Assembly: GCF_003323715.1 (NCBI RefSeq)
Contig: NZ_QOIN01000042.1
Span: 124,001-188,000, forward strand
Length of the DNA: 64,000 bases
Source of the DNA: Streptomyces diacarni
GTDB taxonomy: Bacteria > Actinomycetota > Actinomycetes > Streptomycetales > Streptomycetaceae
Direction: 5' to 3'
In this document: positions 62,906 through 64,000 of the stretch, piece after piece
Layout: every line of letters begins with the position of its first letter
Position numbering within the stretch: position 1 is the first letter of the stretch
Made by a program: the position numbers and the translations under genes
Notes under the pieces: model-generated
Seen by the model: only the letters and a program-made list of their open reading frames with translations
Told to the model about the DNA's origin: nothing
Database searches by the model: none

Positions 62906-64000
62906 ATGTCCGTGACCCCCTCCCCTCCGTCCGTCCAGGACGCCGCGACAGTTGCTGGTGCAACACGTTGCGCGGCGCCCCGTGCGCGCGGGGACGCGTG
63001 CCCGGGAGCGCTGCGGCTGCACCACGCGGACGACGGGGCGCTGGCACGCGTCCGGGTGCCGGGCGGGGTGCTGGACGCCGCACAGGCGGAGGCGCTTGCC
63101 GCTGCCGCACTGCACCTCGGTGACGGCGCACTGCACCTGACCTCGCGCGGAAACCTGCAACTCCGCGGCCTGGAGGCGCGGTCCGCCGAAGAGTTGGGGC
63201 GCCTGCTGGAGGCCGCGCGGCTGCTGCCCTCCGCCCCACACGAGCGGGTACGCAACATCGTGGCCTCGCCGCTGTCGGGACTGGACGGCGGAGGCCGCCG
63301 CGACGTACGCCCCTGGCTCGTCGAGTTGGACCGGCTTCTGTGCGCGAGCGAAGACGCGAGCGAACTGTCGGGGCGGTTCCTGTTCGCCCTGGACGACGGG
63401 CGCGGGGACGTCTCGTCACTGGGCGCGGACGTGACGTTGCTCGCGCTGGACGACGGGGCCGCGCTCCTGCGCCCGGGCGGTCACGGGCACGGCCACGAGG
63501 GCGAGCGCGCGGCCGGTGAGGGGGACGCGCTGCACGTTCCCGACGCTCTCGCTCCCCTCGCCGCGCTCGCCGCCGCCGAGGCCTTCGTCGACGCCGTACG
63601 CGCGTACGGAGAACGGGCCTGGCGGATCGGCGATCTCCCGCCGGAGGCCCGTGGCAGCGTGCTGCGCCGCACGGCGGAACGCGTCGGGCCGGCCGCCCGT
63701 ACCGTCCCCTTTCCGCCGTCCCCGGCGCGTTCGGCGGCCGCCCCGCCGGAGGGGCCCGCACCGGGCCTCGTCAGAGCGGTCGACGGCTCCGGTGCCGCCG
63801 CGGGCCACGGCGTCGCCCTGTCCGTACTGGCACCACTGGGGCGTCTGGACGGTGACCAGTGGCGGCTGTTGGCACGTACGGCCCGCCACGCGGGCACCGG
63901 GGAGCTACGGGTGACACCGTGGCGCGGCGTCGTCGTCCCCGGGGTCGCGGACGAGGCCGCGGAGGCCGCGCTGGCGGCGCTGGGCGACGCCGGACTGGTG
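62906..64000 (+). CDS. cobG: precorrin-3B synthase CobG (partial, 3' end outside window)
   Basis: Ferredoxin-dependent monooxygenase of the aerobic cobalamin pathway, related to sulfite and nitrite reductases. The frame runs open from ATG 62906 to the right edge, 365 codons. The N-terminal nitrite/sulfite reductase ferredoxin-like half-domain is recognised by ALARVRVPGGVLDAAQAEAL, LHLTSRGNLQLRGLE, NIVASPLSGLDGGGRRDVRP and the second half-domain start LSVLAPLGRLDGDQWRLLA to LRVTPWRGVVVPGV. The cysteines for the iron-sulphur/siroheme site lie outside the window. ATG 62906 has no clear ribosome site. Divergent from cobN with about 300 bp between them, most of it riboswitch. Confidence 0.88.
   Translation, partial: MSVTPSPPSVQDAATVAGATRCAAPRARGDACPGALRLHHADDGALARVRVPGGVLDAAQAEALAAAALHLGDGALHLTSRGNLQLRGLEARSAEELGRLLEAARLLPSAPHERVRNIVASPLSGLDGGGRRDVRPWLVELDRLLCASEDASELSGRFLFALDDGRGDVSSLGADVTLLALDDGAALLRPGGHGHGHEGERAAGEGDALHVPDALAPLAALAAAEAFVDAVRAYGERAWRIGDLPPEARGSVLRRTAERVGPAARTVPFPPSPARSAAAPPEGPAPGLVRAVDGSGAAAGHGVALSVLAPLGRLDGDQWRLLARTARHAGTGELRVTPWRGVVVPGVADEAAEAALAALGDAGLV

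Overview
The window is a piece of a high-GC actinobacterial chromosome, almost certainly Streptomyces. The codon positions are strongly GC-skewed, and the landmark genes are bldG with its anti-sigma partner, wblA, a Streptomyces-type crp, and a topA with a lysine-rich tail. From established knowledge, the gene order from topA to the metallophosphoesterase matches the Mycobacterium tuberculosis block around Rv3646c to Rv3683 (topA, helicase, Tad genes, ssd, HAD phosphatase, acs, ephE-like hydrolase, marP, nudix, nth, crp, MBL, RidA, two ArsA-like genes, whiB4/wblA, ponA2, phosphoesterase). Most of the window is therefore conserved core, with insertions.

Layout. 0-9 kb: a dTMP kinase fused behind a transporter-like membrane domain (cut by the left edge), topoisomerase I, a TM2/DUF2752 pair, a methyltransferase and a small lipoprotein. 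9-13.4 kb: a proton-pumping pyrophosphatase, then the anti-sigma kinase and BldG. 13.5-22.5 kb: an Hrq1/MrfA-like helicase convergent with a seven-gene Tad/Flp operon. 22.7-22.8 kb: a 6C small RNA with its own terminator. 22.9-31.2 kb: a HAD phosphatase, a Fic-like protein with a broken active-site motif, a ParA/CooC-like ATPase, a deacetylase-like lipoprotein and a SulP-carbonic anhydrase fusion. 31.3-36.7 kb: acetyl-CoA synthetase preceded by a small upstream ORF, NhaA, a holin-X protein and an alpha/beta hydrolase. 37-44.2 kb: MarP protease, CoA pyrophosphatase, endonuclease III, Crp, and a tightly coupled DUF4177-RidA set next to a NUDIX-MBL pair. 44.5-52.4 kb: two ArsA-like ATPases, WblA, a bifunctional penicillin-binding protein, a YqeY protein and a metallophosphoesterase. 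52.5-56.2 kb: tRNA-Pro(CGG) followed by the least conserved part, with two TetR regulators, a DUF3159 membrane protein and gene remnants. 56.5-58.6 kb: a two-component system. 58.7-64 kb: cobN behind a cobalamin riboswitch, divergent from a partial cobG.

Two themes stand out. First, three copies of one bipartite inverted motif (GTCACTTA half-sites, 13 or 15 nt apart) frame the TetR/DUF3159 cassette beside tRNA-Pro and define a likely self-contained regulatory circuit. Second, short tandem repeats (9-45 bp units) occur in about a dozen places: in gene gaps, in protein linkers, and in one case as a 64-codon hexapeptide-repeat ORF that exactly bridges the two ArsA-like genes. Other points worth follow-up are the duplicated acsA start, the Fic protein with Cys in place of the catalytic His, and the lysine/alanine tails on both TopA and Nth.

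All functional calls rest on reading motifs and gene order; no database search was possible.
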